This document shows positions 8,742-15,953 of a stretch of 39,247 bases of DNA, piece after piece. Both the position numbers and the translations under genes were made by a program. The stretch lies in assembly GCA_964584595.1 (NCBI GenBank), contig CAZPAM010000017.1:1-39247 (forward strand). Reading direction: 5' to 3'. Origin of the DNA: Scalindua sp964584595. Lineage in GTDB: Bacteria; Planctomycetota; Brocadiia; Brocadiales; Scalinduaceae. The stretch's first letter is position 1. Each line of letters starts with the position of its first letter. Below the pieces are notes generated by a model. The model saw only the letters and a list, made by a program, of their open reading frames with translations, made no database searches and had not been told where the DNA came from.

Positions 8742-9475
8742 CCAAAGAACTTACTTATCTTAATTATCTGAAGCAGGAGAGACTGCCACACCAGTGGTGT
8801 CCCGGATGCGGCAACGGAATCATTCTTAAGCTTTCCTGCCTTGCTATGGAGAAGCTGAATTTTCCGAAAAAAGGAACCGTTATGGTGTCAGGTATTGGCT
8901 GTTCCGGAAGAAGCGCCGGATTTTTTGATCTTGATTCAGTACATACTGCACACGGAAGAGCGCTCCCCGTAGCTGAGGGAATTAAGCTGGCAAATGAAGA
9001 ATTAAATGTAATGGTCATCAGTGGTGATGGTGACCTGTTTGGAATAGGGGGAAATCATCTCCTGCATGCCTCCAGAAGAGATACAGACATCACTGTAATA
9101 TGCATTTCAAATGCTATATACGGTATGACAGGAGGTCAATGTTCTCCCACAACTGAAATACTTTCAAAAACATTAACTACCCCACGCGGAAATGTAGATA
9201 CACCTGTCAACGTACAGGCTATTGTCACGGCACACAACTGCTTTTATGCCCGTTCTACTACATTCCACTTTAACCATGCAATGAAATGTATTTTTGAGGC
9301 ATTGCAGCACAAAGGATTTTCATTTGTAGAGATAAAGAGCCAATGTATTACAAATGACGGCCGCAGGCGTGGTTTTAAAAACTCTTATGAAATGTTAATG
9401 TCCTACAAGGAAACTTACAAAATTAATAATAACACAAATGCGTTAGAACACAATGAGATTGGGATAATAAAATGA
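8738..9475 (+). CDS. korB: 2-oxoglutarate (2-oxoacid):ferredoxin oxidoreductase, beta subunit
   Basis: A 245-residue TPP-binding beta subunit. HQWCPGCGNGI near residue 19 supplies cluster-ligating cysteines. GIGCSGR follows, and the TPP/Mg motif runs from SGDGDLFGIGGNH to SNAIYGMTGGQ. The length is on the short side but usual for Kor-type beta subunits. It overlaps korA by 4 bp and the next gene by 4 bp (ATGA), so the alpha, beta and gamma subunits are translationally coupled. It houses the decarboxylating or carboxylating active site. Confidence 0.93.
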   Translation: MTKELTYLNYLKQERLPHQWCPGCGNGIILKLSCLAMEKLNFPKKGTVMVSGIGCSGRSAGFFDLDSVHTAHGRALPVAEGIKLANEELNVMVISGDGDLFGIGGNHLLHASRRDTDITVICISNAIYGMTGGQCSPTTEILSKTLTTPRGNVDTPVNVQAIVTAHNCFYARSTTFHFNHAMKCIFEALQHKGFSFVEIKSQCITNDGRRRGFKNSYEMLMSYKETYKINNNTNALEHNEIGIIK

Positions 9476-10470
9476 AATACGAAATAAAGAAGCTTGAAGA
9501 GCACGAGGTTAAGGAGGCCGTAGAACTATTCAAGGCAATAGTCGATGAATTGCACGCAAGCAGCTCTAATATTGAACGCTTACACTATAAAGCAACTCAT
9601 CCTGTTAAGAGAGTCAAGGAGCTATTAAACGATAAAGAGAGCATCTACCTGATTGGAAAATTAGGAAAGGAAATCGTCAGCTTTATGTTTGCCGGAGTTT
9701 CCGATGGTATTGGCAATATCCATTGGTTCGGAGTCGTACCGGAATATAGAAATAAAGGATATGCAAAAAAACTTATGGATGAAACGATTAAACAATTTGT
9801 AAGAAAGTCATGCCATAAAGCAAGGGTGTTTGCTTATCCAAAAGATAAAGGTGCGCACAAGCTGTACAAAAGTTTTGGTTTTGAAGAAAAATCATTCATC
9901 GATGAAGAGTTCTTTGGCATCAGCATAATTTTAATGGAAAGAACTCTGGCGCCTGTACCTGTCAAAAAGAAGGCAAAAAAAATCGTGCTTGCAGGGGAAG
10001 CAGGACAGGGCATAAAACTTATGGCGCACACTCTTGGTAATATACTGGCCAAAATGGGCAAAGAGGTGTCACTTAATATTGTTTACGGCACAGCCGTACG
10101 CGGAGGAGAAATAACTGCAGAATTGATCTATTCTGACGAAAAGATAGAAACTCCATTCTTTGATAAAGCTGACCTGGGTGTATGCTTATCAAAAAGCAAG
10201 AAGACGCAGATTAATGCCAGGGAATTAATTGTTGAAAAAACCGCATATGATAGCGACCTCTTATATCCTGTATCAGAAAAAGTACCTTTTGCCAAAATTG
10301 CTATGGATGAATTCCACAGTCCTGTATTTGTGAATATGATAGCGCTGGGAAGATTGCTCAGCATAATCGGCATTAAAATCGAAAAGGTAGATTTTGAATC
10401 AGAATTTAAATCAAAATTCCTTGAGGAAAATACTCGTGCTGTAAAGTTTGGCTATACTTACCAGGATTAA
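9472..10470 (+). CDS. korC: GNAT acetyltransferase fused to Kor gamma subunit
   Basis: A 332-residue fusion in one uninterrupted frame. Residues 1-157 are a GNAT N-acyltransferase: a beta-strand WFGVVPEY, then the acyl-CoA pyrophosphate loop RNKGYA (93-98), and the late GNAT motif LYKSFGFEEKS. A basic Ala/Pro/Lys linker (158-169) leads to residues 170-332, a complete gamma subunit of 2-oxoacid:ferredoxin oxidoreductase (GEAGQGIKLMAHTLG, VYGTAVRGGE, EFHSPVFVNMIALG). Stand-alone KorC is usually about 180-190 residues, so the GNAT is an extra module and not a replacement. It is coupled to korB by ATGA. Kor binds CoA and makes or uses succinyl-CoA, so the GNAT might acylate a subunit or sense acyl-CoA; this is inference. 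Confidence 0.9.
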   Translation: MKYEIKKLEEHEVKEAVELFKAIVDELHASSSNIERLHYKATHPVKRVKELLNDKESIYLIGKLGKEIVSFMFAGVSDGIGNIHWFGVVPEYRNKGYAKKLMDETIKQFVRKSCHKARVFAYPKDKGAHKLYKSFGFEEKSFIDEEFFGISIILMERTLAPVPVKKKAKKIVLAGEAGQGIKLMAHTLGNILAKMGKEVSLNIVYGTAVRGGEITAELIYSDEKIETPFFDKADLGVCLSKSKKTQINARELIVEKTAYDSDLLYPVSEKVPFAKIAMDEFHSPVFVNMIALGRLLSIIGIKIEKVDFESEFKSKFLEENTRAVKFGYTYQD

Positions 10471-10485
10471 ACGAACTTTTAAGAT

Positions 10486-12045
10486 ATGCAAAAATCTATT
10501 GTCCTCATAATCAGAGACGGTTGGGGCATAAACCAAAATCCGGATCATAATGCCGTAGCAAATGCACATACACCAAATACAGATTCTCTCCTGAAGAAAT
10601 ACCCAAACACTATATTGGAAGCGTCCGGTAAGTCAGTCGGTTTGCCTGAGGGTTATCAGGGATCTTCCGAAGTCGGCCACCTCAATATGGGTGCCGGCAG
10701 GATCGTGGAACAGGAGATGACGAAGATAATGAGCGACATTCGGGACGGGTCTTTTTTTAATAGTCCCATCTTCCGGAAGGCTATTGCGAATGTCCTTGAT
10801 AAAGATTCATCACTTCACTTAATGGGCCTTTCACAGGATGAAGGCGTGCACGCACACCAGGATCATCTGTTTGCAATCATGAAATATGCAAAGGAGCAGG
10901 GTGTTAAGAAACTGTATATCCATTTCTTTGCCGACGGACGGGACACCGCCCCTAAAAGTGTACTGGGCTATATCGGTGCCTTAAAAGAAAAAATCGAGGA
11001 ATACAAGATAGGCAAAATTGTTACCATTACAGGCAGATACTATGCTATGGACCGGGGTAAAAACTGGCAGCTTACGACAACCGCATACGATGCAATAACA
11101 AAGGGGCAAGGGACAAGGATAGAAAATATAGAAGATGCAATACAGGAAGCCTACAAAACCAAAACACCCAACGGTGAGGATATGTTTGACGAATATATTA
11201 CACCCCTGATAATTGGAGATTATGATGGTATGAAAGACGGCGATTCAGTTATTCACTTCAACTATAGACAGGACAGGGCTATTCAATTAACAATGGCGTT
11301 TGTTGAAGATGATTACCCGGGAGAAAGGTGGAAAAAATTTGATATAGTTTATTGCGGCCTTACCAGATATTACGATACATTTCCCTACAACATTTTAGAA
11401 CCGATGGATGACAGGGGGGGGATGGATAACCTGCTTGGTGAAATTCTGAGTAAAAAAGGCCTGAAACAGATTCGCCTGTCTGAGACACAGAAGTTCAGGC
11501 ACGTAACTTCGTTTTTTAATGGTAAAAGTACTAAACCATTTCCTGATGAAGAGCAAATTGAGATTGCGGGCGACTATGACCCTGCCACATTTGCCGACCA
11601 CCCTGAAATGAATGCGTATGATGTTACAGACGAGGGCGTCAAAAGAATTAACTCAAACGAATTCAGCCTTATGGCCATAAACCTGGCCAATTGTGACATG
11701 GTCGGCCATACAGGTAACTACGACGCGGCAAAAAGAGCAGTGGAGGTTGTAGATGAATGTGTCGGCACCCTTGTTGAAAAGATTTTGTCAAAGAACATGA
11801 TAGCCCTGATTACGGCTGACCATGGAAATGCAGAAGAGATGATAGACTGCAAAACTGGCATACCAAAGACGTCCCACACAAAGAACCCGGTTGAATTTAT
11901 TTATGTTGCCGAAGACCATAATAATGTAAGATTAATTGAAAGAGGAACTCTATCAGACATCGCACCCACTATCTTATATCTGCTGGGAATAGATAAACCT
12001 GCAGAAATGACAAGTAATAATTTGATAATCCCGGATAAAGCGTAG
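10486..12045 (+). CDS. gpmI: 2,3-bisphosphoglycerate-independent phosphoglycerate mutase
   Basis: A 519-residue metal-dependent mutase of the alkaline phosphatase superfamily that interconverts 3- and 2-phosphoglycerate. The first metal site is in IIRDGWG near residue 11. The catalytic serine is S61 in GSSEVGHLNMG (the usual form is GNSEVGH). DGRDTAPKS, GRYYAMDR and, late, NLANCDMVGHTGN and ITADHGNAEEM supply the remaining Mn2+ and substrate ligands. Full length. It starts 15 bp after korC and shares the transcription unit, linking triose-phosphate metabolism to the Kor module. Confidence 0.96.
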   Translation: MQKSIVLIIRDGWGINQNPDHNAVANAHTPNTDSLLKKYPNTILEASGKSVGLPEGYQGSSEVGHLNMGAGRIVEQEMTKIMSDIRDGSFFNSPIFRKAIANVLDKDSSLHLMGLSQDEGVHAHQDHLFAIMKYAKEQGVKKLYIHFFADGRDTAPKSVLGYIGALKEKIEEYKIGKIVTITGRYYAMDRGKNWQLTTTAYDAITKGQGTRIENIEDAIQEAYKTKTPNGEDMFDEYITPLIIGDYDGMKDGDSVIHFNYRQDRAIQLTMAFVEDDYPGERWKKFDIVYCGLTRYYDTFPYNILEPMDDRGGMDNLLGEILSKKGLKQIRLSETQKFRHVTSFFNGKSTKPFPDEEQIEIAGDYDPATFADHPEMNAYDVTDEGVKRINSNEFSLMAINLANCDMVGHTGNYDAAKRAVEVVDECVGTLVEKILSKNMIALITADHGNAEEMIDCKTGIPKTSHTKNPVEFIYVAEDHNNVRLIERGTLSDIAPTILYLLGIDKPAEMTSNNLIIPDKA

Positions 12046-12048
12046 TTG

Positions 12049-12723
12049 ATGAAATATCAGAAGCTGCATACGTGGAACGTAGGTTATAAAAAGGCAGTTG
12101 AAATACAGGAGAGGTTAAGAAAGAGTATTATTCTAAAAGGTTCGGTAAAAGATTGTAAATTGATTGCCGGTGCAGACGTTTCGTATATTAAGGGAAGTGA
12201 GATATTTTATGCCAGTGTGGTTGTCTTCAACTTACAGACTATGGAAAGAGTTGAGGAGGCTACAGCAAGCGGTAAGGTTGATTTTCCATACATTCCCGGT
12301 TTGTTAAGCTTTCGAGAGTCACCAATATTATTGAAGGCATTTGCAAAAATCAAGTCAGAACCCGATGTTATAATATTAGACGCACAAGGTATAGCCCATC
12401 CTCGCGGAATAGGACTGGCATCTCATATAGGTTTACTGTTAAACAAGTCCTCAATAGGTTGTGCAAAAACAAGACTGATAGGTGAATATAACGAGGTGGG
12501 TGGAGAAGCAGGCTGTCATTCTCAGCTTACGGTCAATGATAAAATCGTTGGTGCAGTACTGAGAACAAGAAAAAACGTTAAACCTGTTTTTGTTTCTCCC
12601 GGTCATAAGATAGATTTAAAAACATCCATTGCCCTTATCCTGAAAAGCTGCCGTGGGTACAGGCTTCCGGAACCGGTAAGACAGGCACATAACCTGGTTA
12701 AAAGAACAGCGACAAAAAAATAG
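12049..12723 (+). CDS. nfi: Endonuclease V (deoxyinosine-specific)
   Basis: 224 residues from the ATG at 12049; a TTG three bases upstream would add one residue and is less likely. Family motifs are GADVSY with the catalytic Asp near residue 43, FPYIPGLLSFRE (including the wedge-type PYIPG), DAQGIAHPRGIGLASHIG with further metal ligands, and the late VSPGHKIDL. Endonuclease V nicks DNA one base 3' of deoxyinosine, repairing deaminated adenine. It lies 3 bp after gpmI and appears co-transcribed with metabolic genes to which it has no obvious link. The terminator stem overlaps its stop codon. Confidence 0.94.
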   Translation: MKYQKLHTWNVGYKKAVEIQERLRKSIILKGSVKDCKLIAGADVSYIKGSEIFYASVVVFNLQTMERVEEATASGKVDFPYIPGLLSFRESPILLKAFAKIKSEPDVIILDAQGIAHPRGIGLASHIGLLLNKSSIGCAKTRLIGEYNEVGGEAGCHSQLTVNDKIVGAVLRTRKNVKPVFVSPGHKIDLKTSIALILKSCRGYRLPEPVRQAHNLVKRTATKK

Positions 12724-12763
12724 GGACACATACCATTTTAGAAATGGGTTGCGTCCCTATTTT
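12717..12763. terminator. Bidirectional intrinsic terminator after nfi
   Basis: AAAATAGGGAC (12717-12727) pairs with GTCCCTATTTT (12753-12763), and an inner stem CCATTT/AAATGG (12733-12738 with 12742-12747) closes a short loop. The T-run on the plus strand and the A-run at the 5' end make it work for both convergent genes. The nfi TAG lies within the left arm, so translation to the stop would affect folding. Confidence 0.8.
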
Positions 12764-12774
12764 CACTAATTTCA

Positions 12775-13140
12775 TTAGCCGTTCGAATCTTTTTCTTCAT
12801 GCGCTTTCTTTTTTATCTCAGCGCACTCTTTCTCTTTTTCTTTCTTTATTTTATCTCCTACCTGGGAAACGAAATCAGGGTTTCCCTCTGCAGACGCTTT
12901 CTTCTTGGCATCTTCCTTCAACTTTTTAACATCAAAAATATCGCCCAGGCACTCTTCTGCAGCACTACACCATACAACACACGTAGGAGCAACGTCTTTA
13001 AATACAGTTGCACCGCATTTACACTCGGTCTTCTCCTCGTCACTCCATATCTCAAGCATGGTGCCACATTCCGGACACTTTCTTTCAAGTGGTTCAGGTA
13101 CCATGGTTTTCATACTACCCGGACATCTGACTTTAGCCAT
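12775..13140 (-). CDS. Small cysteine-rich zinc-ribbon protein, function unknown
   Basis: 121 residues in two parts. The first 65 hold CPGS, CPECG, CKCG and the segment TCVVWCSAAEECLG, a set of cysteines suited to bind one or two Zn2+ or an Fe-S cluster. The rest is a highly charged helix rich in Lys and Glu, likely a coiled coil. I recall related short proteins in anaerobes, ending in a similar CxxWCxxAExC segment and sometimes labelled phosphohydrolase; I would not transfer that label, because no HD motif is present. It is a single minus-strand gene, convergent to nfi and divergent from nnrE. The SD is weak. Confidence 0.75.
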   Translation of the reverse strand: MAKVRCPGSMKTMVPEPLERKCPECGTMLEIWSDEEKTECKCGATVFKDVAPTCVVWCSAAEECLGDIFDVKKLKEDAKKKASAEGNPDFVSQVGDKIKKEKEKECAEIKKKAHEEKDSNG

Positions 13141-13327
13141 TTTATTTACCGTCCATTTTAAAGATTGTAAATGTAACTTGTAGCATTAATATTAAAAGAA
13201 ATATAATGCATCGTCAAGTAGTTTTTAAAGATGATTTGCGGTTCGTTAAAAGTATTGACAACTAAAGTGTTTTGTGGGACAAATAATAGATATTTGAGTT
13301 TCATCAGAAGTTGTAAATGCCTACTTG

Positions 13328-13348
13328 CCCGCCTGTTTGTTAGGCGGG
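13328..13348. repeat. GC-rich hairpin upstream of nnrE
   Basis: CCCGCCT (13328-13334), a 7-nt loop, and AGGCGGG (13342-13348), 22 bp before the nnrE ATG. It is unusually GC-rich for this region. A related but imperfect sequence (GCCCGTCTGTTTGGTGCGAAGGG) around 28074-28096 suggests a dispersed REP-like element. It sits where it could hinder ribosome access to nnrE. The rest of the 230-bp gap (13141-13370) holds a TTGACA at 13255 without a well-spaced -10 box, and nothing else I can identify. Confidence 0.45.
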
Positions 13349-13370
13349 AAGTTTAAAGTGAACTAAAGTC

Positions 13371-14063
13371 ATGGCTAACGTAGAAAAAGCATTAAAGCGG
13401 GATGAGGTGAGAGAGATTGACCGGAAGGCAATTGAGGAATATGAAATTCCCGGGATAATCTTAATGGAAAATGCAGGCAGAAATGTCGTAGAAGAGATTT
13501 TAAAAATGCTGCCCGATCCGGATAAGGCCAAAGTTGCAATCTTTTGCGGGAAAGGAAATAATGGCGGGGACGGTTTAGTGATCGCCCGGCATTTGTATAA
13601 CAAAGGCGTAAATATTTCTGTGTTTTCAACAACACAGATATCTAACGTCCTTACCGATGGTGATGCCTCTACAAACCTGAAAATCCTGCTGAATATGAAT
13701 ATAAAAATAAAGGAATTGCAGGAAGGTGATATCGAGGAGGTTGGAAAAGAGCTTCAAGGCTGCAATATAATTGTTGATGCAATATTTGGAACGGGCCTGA
13801 ACGGTGAGGTAAGAGAACCTGCAAGATCCCTTATAACGAAAATTAACGGGTCCAACATACCTGTTGTATCTGTTGATATACCTTCCGGGTTGGATTGTGA
13901 CGAAGGTGTCGTGCTCGGAGCGGCAGTGAAAGCAGCTAAGACAATTACATTCGTTGCTGCCAAAGCCGGTTTTTTTAAGGAATGCGGCAGAGAGTATACA
14001 GGGGAATTGATAGTGTCAGAAATAAGTGTACCTAAGGAATTGATTGAAGGGCATCAAAAATAA
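13371..14063 (+). CDS. nnrE: NAD(P)H-hydrate epimerase (YjeF N-terminal domain)
   Basis: 230 residues, one YjeF_N domain. The start KRDEVREIDRKAIEEYEIPGIILMENAGRN, the phosphate-binding FCGKGNNGGDGLVIARHL near residue 58 and the later DAIFGTGLNGEVREP and SVDIPSGLDCDEG are the family signatures. The enzyme epimerises damaged (R)-NAD(P)HX so that a dehydratase can repair it. The ADP/ATP-dependent dehydratase domain that is often fused at the C-terminus is absent here and must be encoded elsewhere. Single gene, convergent to the sulfur-carrier gene. Confidence 0.93.
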   Translation: MANVEKALKRDEVREIDRKAIEEYEIPGIILMENAGRNVVEEILKMLPDPDKAKVAIFCGKGNNGGDGLVIARHLYNKGVNISVFSTTQISNVLTDGDASTNLKILLNMNIKIKELQEGDIEEVGKELQGCNIIVDAIFGTGLNGEVREPARSLITKINGSNIPVVSVDIPSGLDCDEGVVLGAAVKAAKTITFVAAKAGFFKECGREYTGELIVSEISVPKELIEGHQK

Positions 14064-14084
14064 TTAAGTTCGAATGACTTTCAA

Positions 14085-14366
14085 TTAACTAGAGCCGCCG
14101 GCGATTGCAGGTACTATAGAGATTTGATCTCCATCATTGACCGCGGTTTCCTGATTATCCTTAAACCTTATATCTTCATCATTAAGGTAGAAGTTGATAA
14201 ACCTCCTGATTTGCCCGTTTTCGTCGCAAAGCCGCTCTTTAAATCCGCTGAAATTAGTTTCGAGGTTATCAATAACCTCTTGAATGGATTTACCCTCAAC
14301 AGTAACTTCTTCTTCTCCATTTGTTAAGGATCTTAAAGGAGTAGGGATTCTTACTTTAACCGGCAT
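14085..14366 (-). CDS. CysO-like MoaD/ThiS-family sulfur carrier with GGSS tail
   Basis: 93 residues with a ubiquitin-like fold. It follows Mycobacterium CysO closely in remembered sequence: VRIPTPLR at the start, NLETNFSGFKERL, RRFINFYLNDEDIRF, and DGDQISIVPAIAGG near the end. CysO carries sulfur as a C-terminal Gly-Gly thiocarboxylate and donates it to a PLP enzyme. Here two serines (92-93) follow the Gly-Gly (90-91), so a Mec-like JAMM protease would be needed to expose the diglycine, as in HcyS-type carriers. It lies 108 bp downstream of the SAM-riboswitch-controlled thrC-like gene on the same strand, with its own promoter in the gap and a good AGAGGT site. Confidence 0.88.
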   Translation of the reverse strand: MPVKVRIPTPLRSLTNGEEEVTVEGKSIQEVIDNLETNFSGFKERLCDENGQIRRFINFYLNDEDIRFKDNQETAVNDGDQISIVPAIAGGSS

Positions 14367-14440
14367 AGTGTTACCTCTTTCTTTTTAAATTAAGTTATCT
14401 CTGGAAAATTATACTTATTATTCCGCTGGATTCGTTTTGC

Positions 14441-14469
14441 ATTTTATTCAATCTTATCTGTATTGTCAA
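14441..14469 (-). promoter_or_regulatory. Internal promoter for the sulfur-carrier gene
   Basis: On the minus strand TTGACA (14464-14469), a 17-bp spacer and TAAAAT (14441-14446), placed directly after the thrC-like stop and about 75 bp before the carrier ATG. It is nearly consensus, so the carrier can be made even when the riboswitch stops transcription of the upstream gene. Confidence 0.7.
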
Positions 14470-14474
14470 AAGGT

Positions 14475-15719
14475 TTAAGCGGTACAAACCTCTTTCTTTT
14501 CCATAAGCGCATTAAATTCTTCTATATTTGCCTCGATAACGGGTGGTTTCCCTACTTTGTCCATTACTGCTTCCAGCGTTTTCAGGCCGTTGCCGGTAAT
14601 ACTGATTACTATAGACTCATCCCTTGGTATTCTCTCCTGTTCTAAAAGTTTCTTTGTCACGGCCACTGCTACGCCTCCCGCTGTCTCTGTGAAAATTCCT
14701 TCTGTAGACGCCAGTAGTTTTATTCCCTCAACCAGCTCCTCATCAGAAACATCTTCAGCCCAACCGCCGCTCTCATGAATGGCTTTTATAGAATAATATC
14801 CGTCTGCAGGATTACCGATTGCAATCGAATGTGCTATCGTGTCCGGTATTACAGGTTTAATAACATCACTTCCGCTTTTAACTGCGGTAGATATCGGTGA
14901 AGACCCGGAAGCCTGAGCACCGTAAAGGCTTGTATTGGCATCATCAATCAGACCTAACTTTGCCATCTCCTTTATTGCTTTACCTATCTTAATTATCAGA
15001 GAACCGCCTGCCATCGGTACAATTACGTGTTTGGGGGCCTTCCACCCAAGCTGCTCCACAATTTCGTGGCCATATGTTTTAGAGCCTTCGGCGTAATAGG
15101 GGCGAAGGTTGATATTTGCAAAGCCCCAACCGTATTTATCTGCGATCTCTGAACACATCCTGTTTACGCCATCGTAATTACCGTTTATGCCGACTATATT
15201 TGTTCCGTAAATTGAGGTGCCTATGACCTTTCCCTGTTCCAGGTTGGCAGGCATAAAGATATAACTTTCAAGGTTTCCCTGAACTGCTTGTGCGGCAACA
15301 GAGTTTCCCAAGTTGCCGGTTGTAGCACATGCAACTGTCTTGAAGCCGAGCTCCTTGGCCTTGGAAAGGGCCGCAGACACTACTCTGTCTTTGAAAGAAT
15401 ATGTGGGGAAATTTACCGAGTCATTTTTTACATACAATTCATCTACACCAAGCTTTTTGGCCAGGTTATCTACTCTTACCAATGGTGTAAAACCAACCTG
15501 AGTTCCCACGGTAGGCTCACTATCAAGTGGTAAAAGTTCCCTATACCTCCACATGGTTTTTCCTCGTGATTCGATCTTTTCTCTACTAAGTTCTTTTTTT
15601 ATCCTCTCATATTCATAATCTACTTCAAGAGGGCCAAAGCAAAATTTGCAAACATGAAGTGCCTCTTTGGGATAATCTTTTTCGCATTCTCTGCACTTAA
15701 GACCTTTAACAAAACTCAT
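14475..15719 (-). CDS. thrC: Threonine synthase-like PLP enzyme with N-terminal zinc ribbon
   Basis: 414 residues, fold type II PLP enzyme. Residues 9-27 form a CxxC-x11-CxxC zinc ribbon (C9, C12, C24, C27). The PLP lysine is K110 in PTYSFKDR, where most threonine synthases have NPTGSFKDR. The phosphate-cradling loop is TTGNLGNSVAAQA, and late motifs are GGWAEDVSDEE, FTETAGG and SITGNGLK. Threonine synthase converts O-phosphohomoserine to threonine. Two contextual facts point to another or additional role: a complete SAM-I riboswitch precedes the gene, and a CysO-like sulfur carrier follows. A sulfhydrylase using O-phosphohomoserine and protein thiocarboxylate would make homocysteine. Threonine synthase is the homology call; the alternative is inference. 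Confidence 0.85.
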   Translation of the reverse strand: MSFVKGLKCRECEKDYPKEALHVCKFCFGPLEVDYEYERIKKELSREKIESRGKTMWRYRELLPLDSEPTVGTQVGFTPLVRVDNLAKKLGVDELYVKNDSVNFPTYSFKDRVVSAALSKAKELGFKTVACATTGNLGNSVAAQAVQGNLESYIFMPANLEQGKVIGTSIYGTNIVGINGNYDGVNRMCSEIADKYGWGFANINLRPYYAEGSKTYGHEIVEQLGWKAPKHVIVPMAGGSLIIKIGKAIKEMAKLGLIDDANTSLYGAQASGSSPISTAVKSGSDVIKPVIPDTIAHSIAIGNPADGYYSIKAIHESGGWAEDVSDEELVEGIKLLASTEGIFTETAGGVAVAVTKKLLEQERIPRDESIVISITGNGLKTLEAVMDKVGKPPVIEANIEEFNALMEKKEVCTA

Positions 15720-15739
15720 TTTCTTCTCCAGGTATAAAT

Positions 15740-15798
15740 AAAAAAAGCCTCTTCTTAATCATAAGATAAGAAGGGGCTCAGTATCGTTCTTATCTTAT
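15740..15798 (-). terminator. SAM riboswitch expression platform: terminator and antiterminator
   Basis: On the minus strand AGCCCCTTCTTA (15767-15778) pairs with TAAGAAGAGGCT (15746-15757) with one mismatch, followed by seven T (15740-15746): an intrinsic terminator just before the gene. The competing antiterminator is a perfect 12-bp pairing of ATAAGATAAGAA (15787-15798) with TTCTTATCTTAT (15761-15772). The first strand overlaps the 3' strand of aptamer stem P1, so ligand-stabilised P1 frees the terminator. This predicts an OFF switch when SAM is high. Confidence 0.9.
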
Positions 15799-15899
15799 CT
15801 TCCCCTAACAGGTAGGAGTTAGCACCGAACATCCTGACATTCTGTCAGGACCGGTTGCTGTGGTTTCCCAGGGCCTATCCCTCCACCACTCTTGATAAG
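15794..15899 (-). promoter_or_regulatory. SAM-I (S-box) riboswitch aptamer
   Basis: On the minus strand the S-box signature is complete: P1 5' strand CTTATC (15894-15899), AAGAGTGGTGGAGGGA, then GGCCC, GAAACC, CAGCAACC, a P3 hairpin of CCTGACA with TGTCAGG, GGTGCTAA, TCCTACC and the P1 3' strand GATAAG (15794-15799). The order and spacing are those of SAM-I. It is followed immediately by the overlapping antiterminator and terminator. SAM-I switches normally control methionine and SAM synthesis or uptake, which is why its place ahead of a thrC-like gene is informative. Confidence 0.95.
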
Positions 15900-15918
15900 T
15901 TTCAATTTTCGTTCAAGT

Positions 15919-15947
15919 ATCTTAGTTAAAATCCGGTTTAAAGTCAA
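15919..15947 (-). promoter_or_regulatory. Promoter of the SAM-riboswitch transcript
   Basis: On the minus strand TTGACT (15942-15947), a 17-bp spacer and TAAGAT (15919-15924). The predicted start lies about 10-15 nt before aptamer stem P1. The -35 box is only 7 bp beyond the stop of the upstream DUF1015 gene, so the riboswitch transcript is an independent unit. Confidence 0.75.
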
Positions 15948-15953
15948 TAAATA

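Noticed and set aside
14475..15719. Calling the thrC-like gene a cystathionine or O-acetylhomoserine enzyme
   Set aside because: Its fold and motifs are type II threonine-synthase-like, while those enzymes are fold type I; the alternative role is kept as a hypothesis only.
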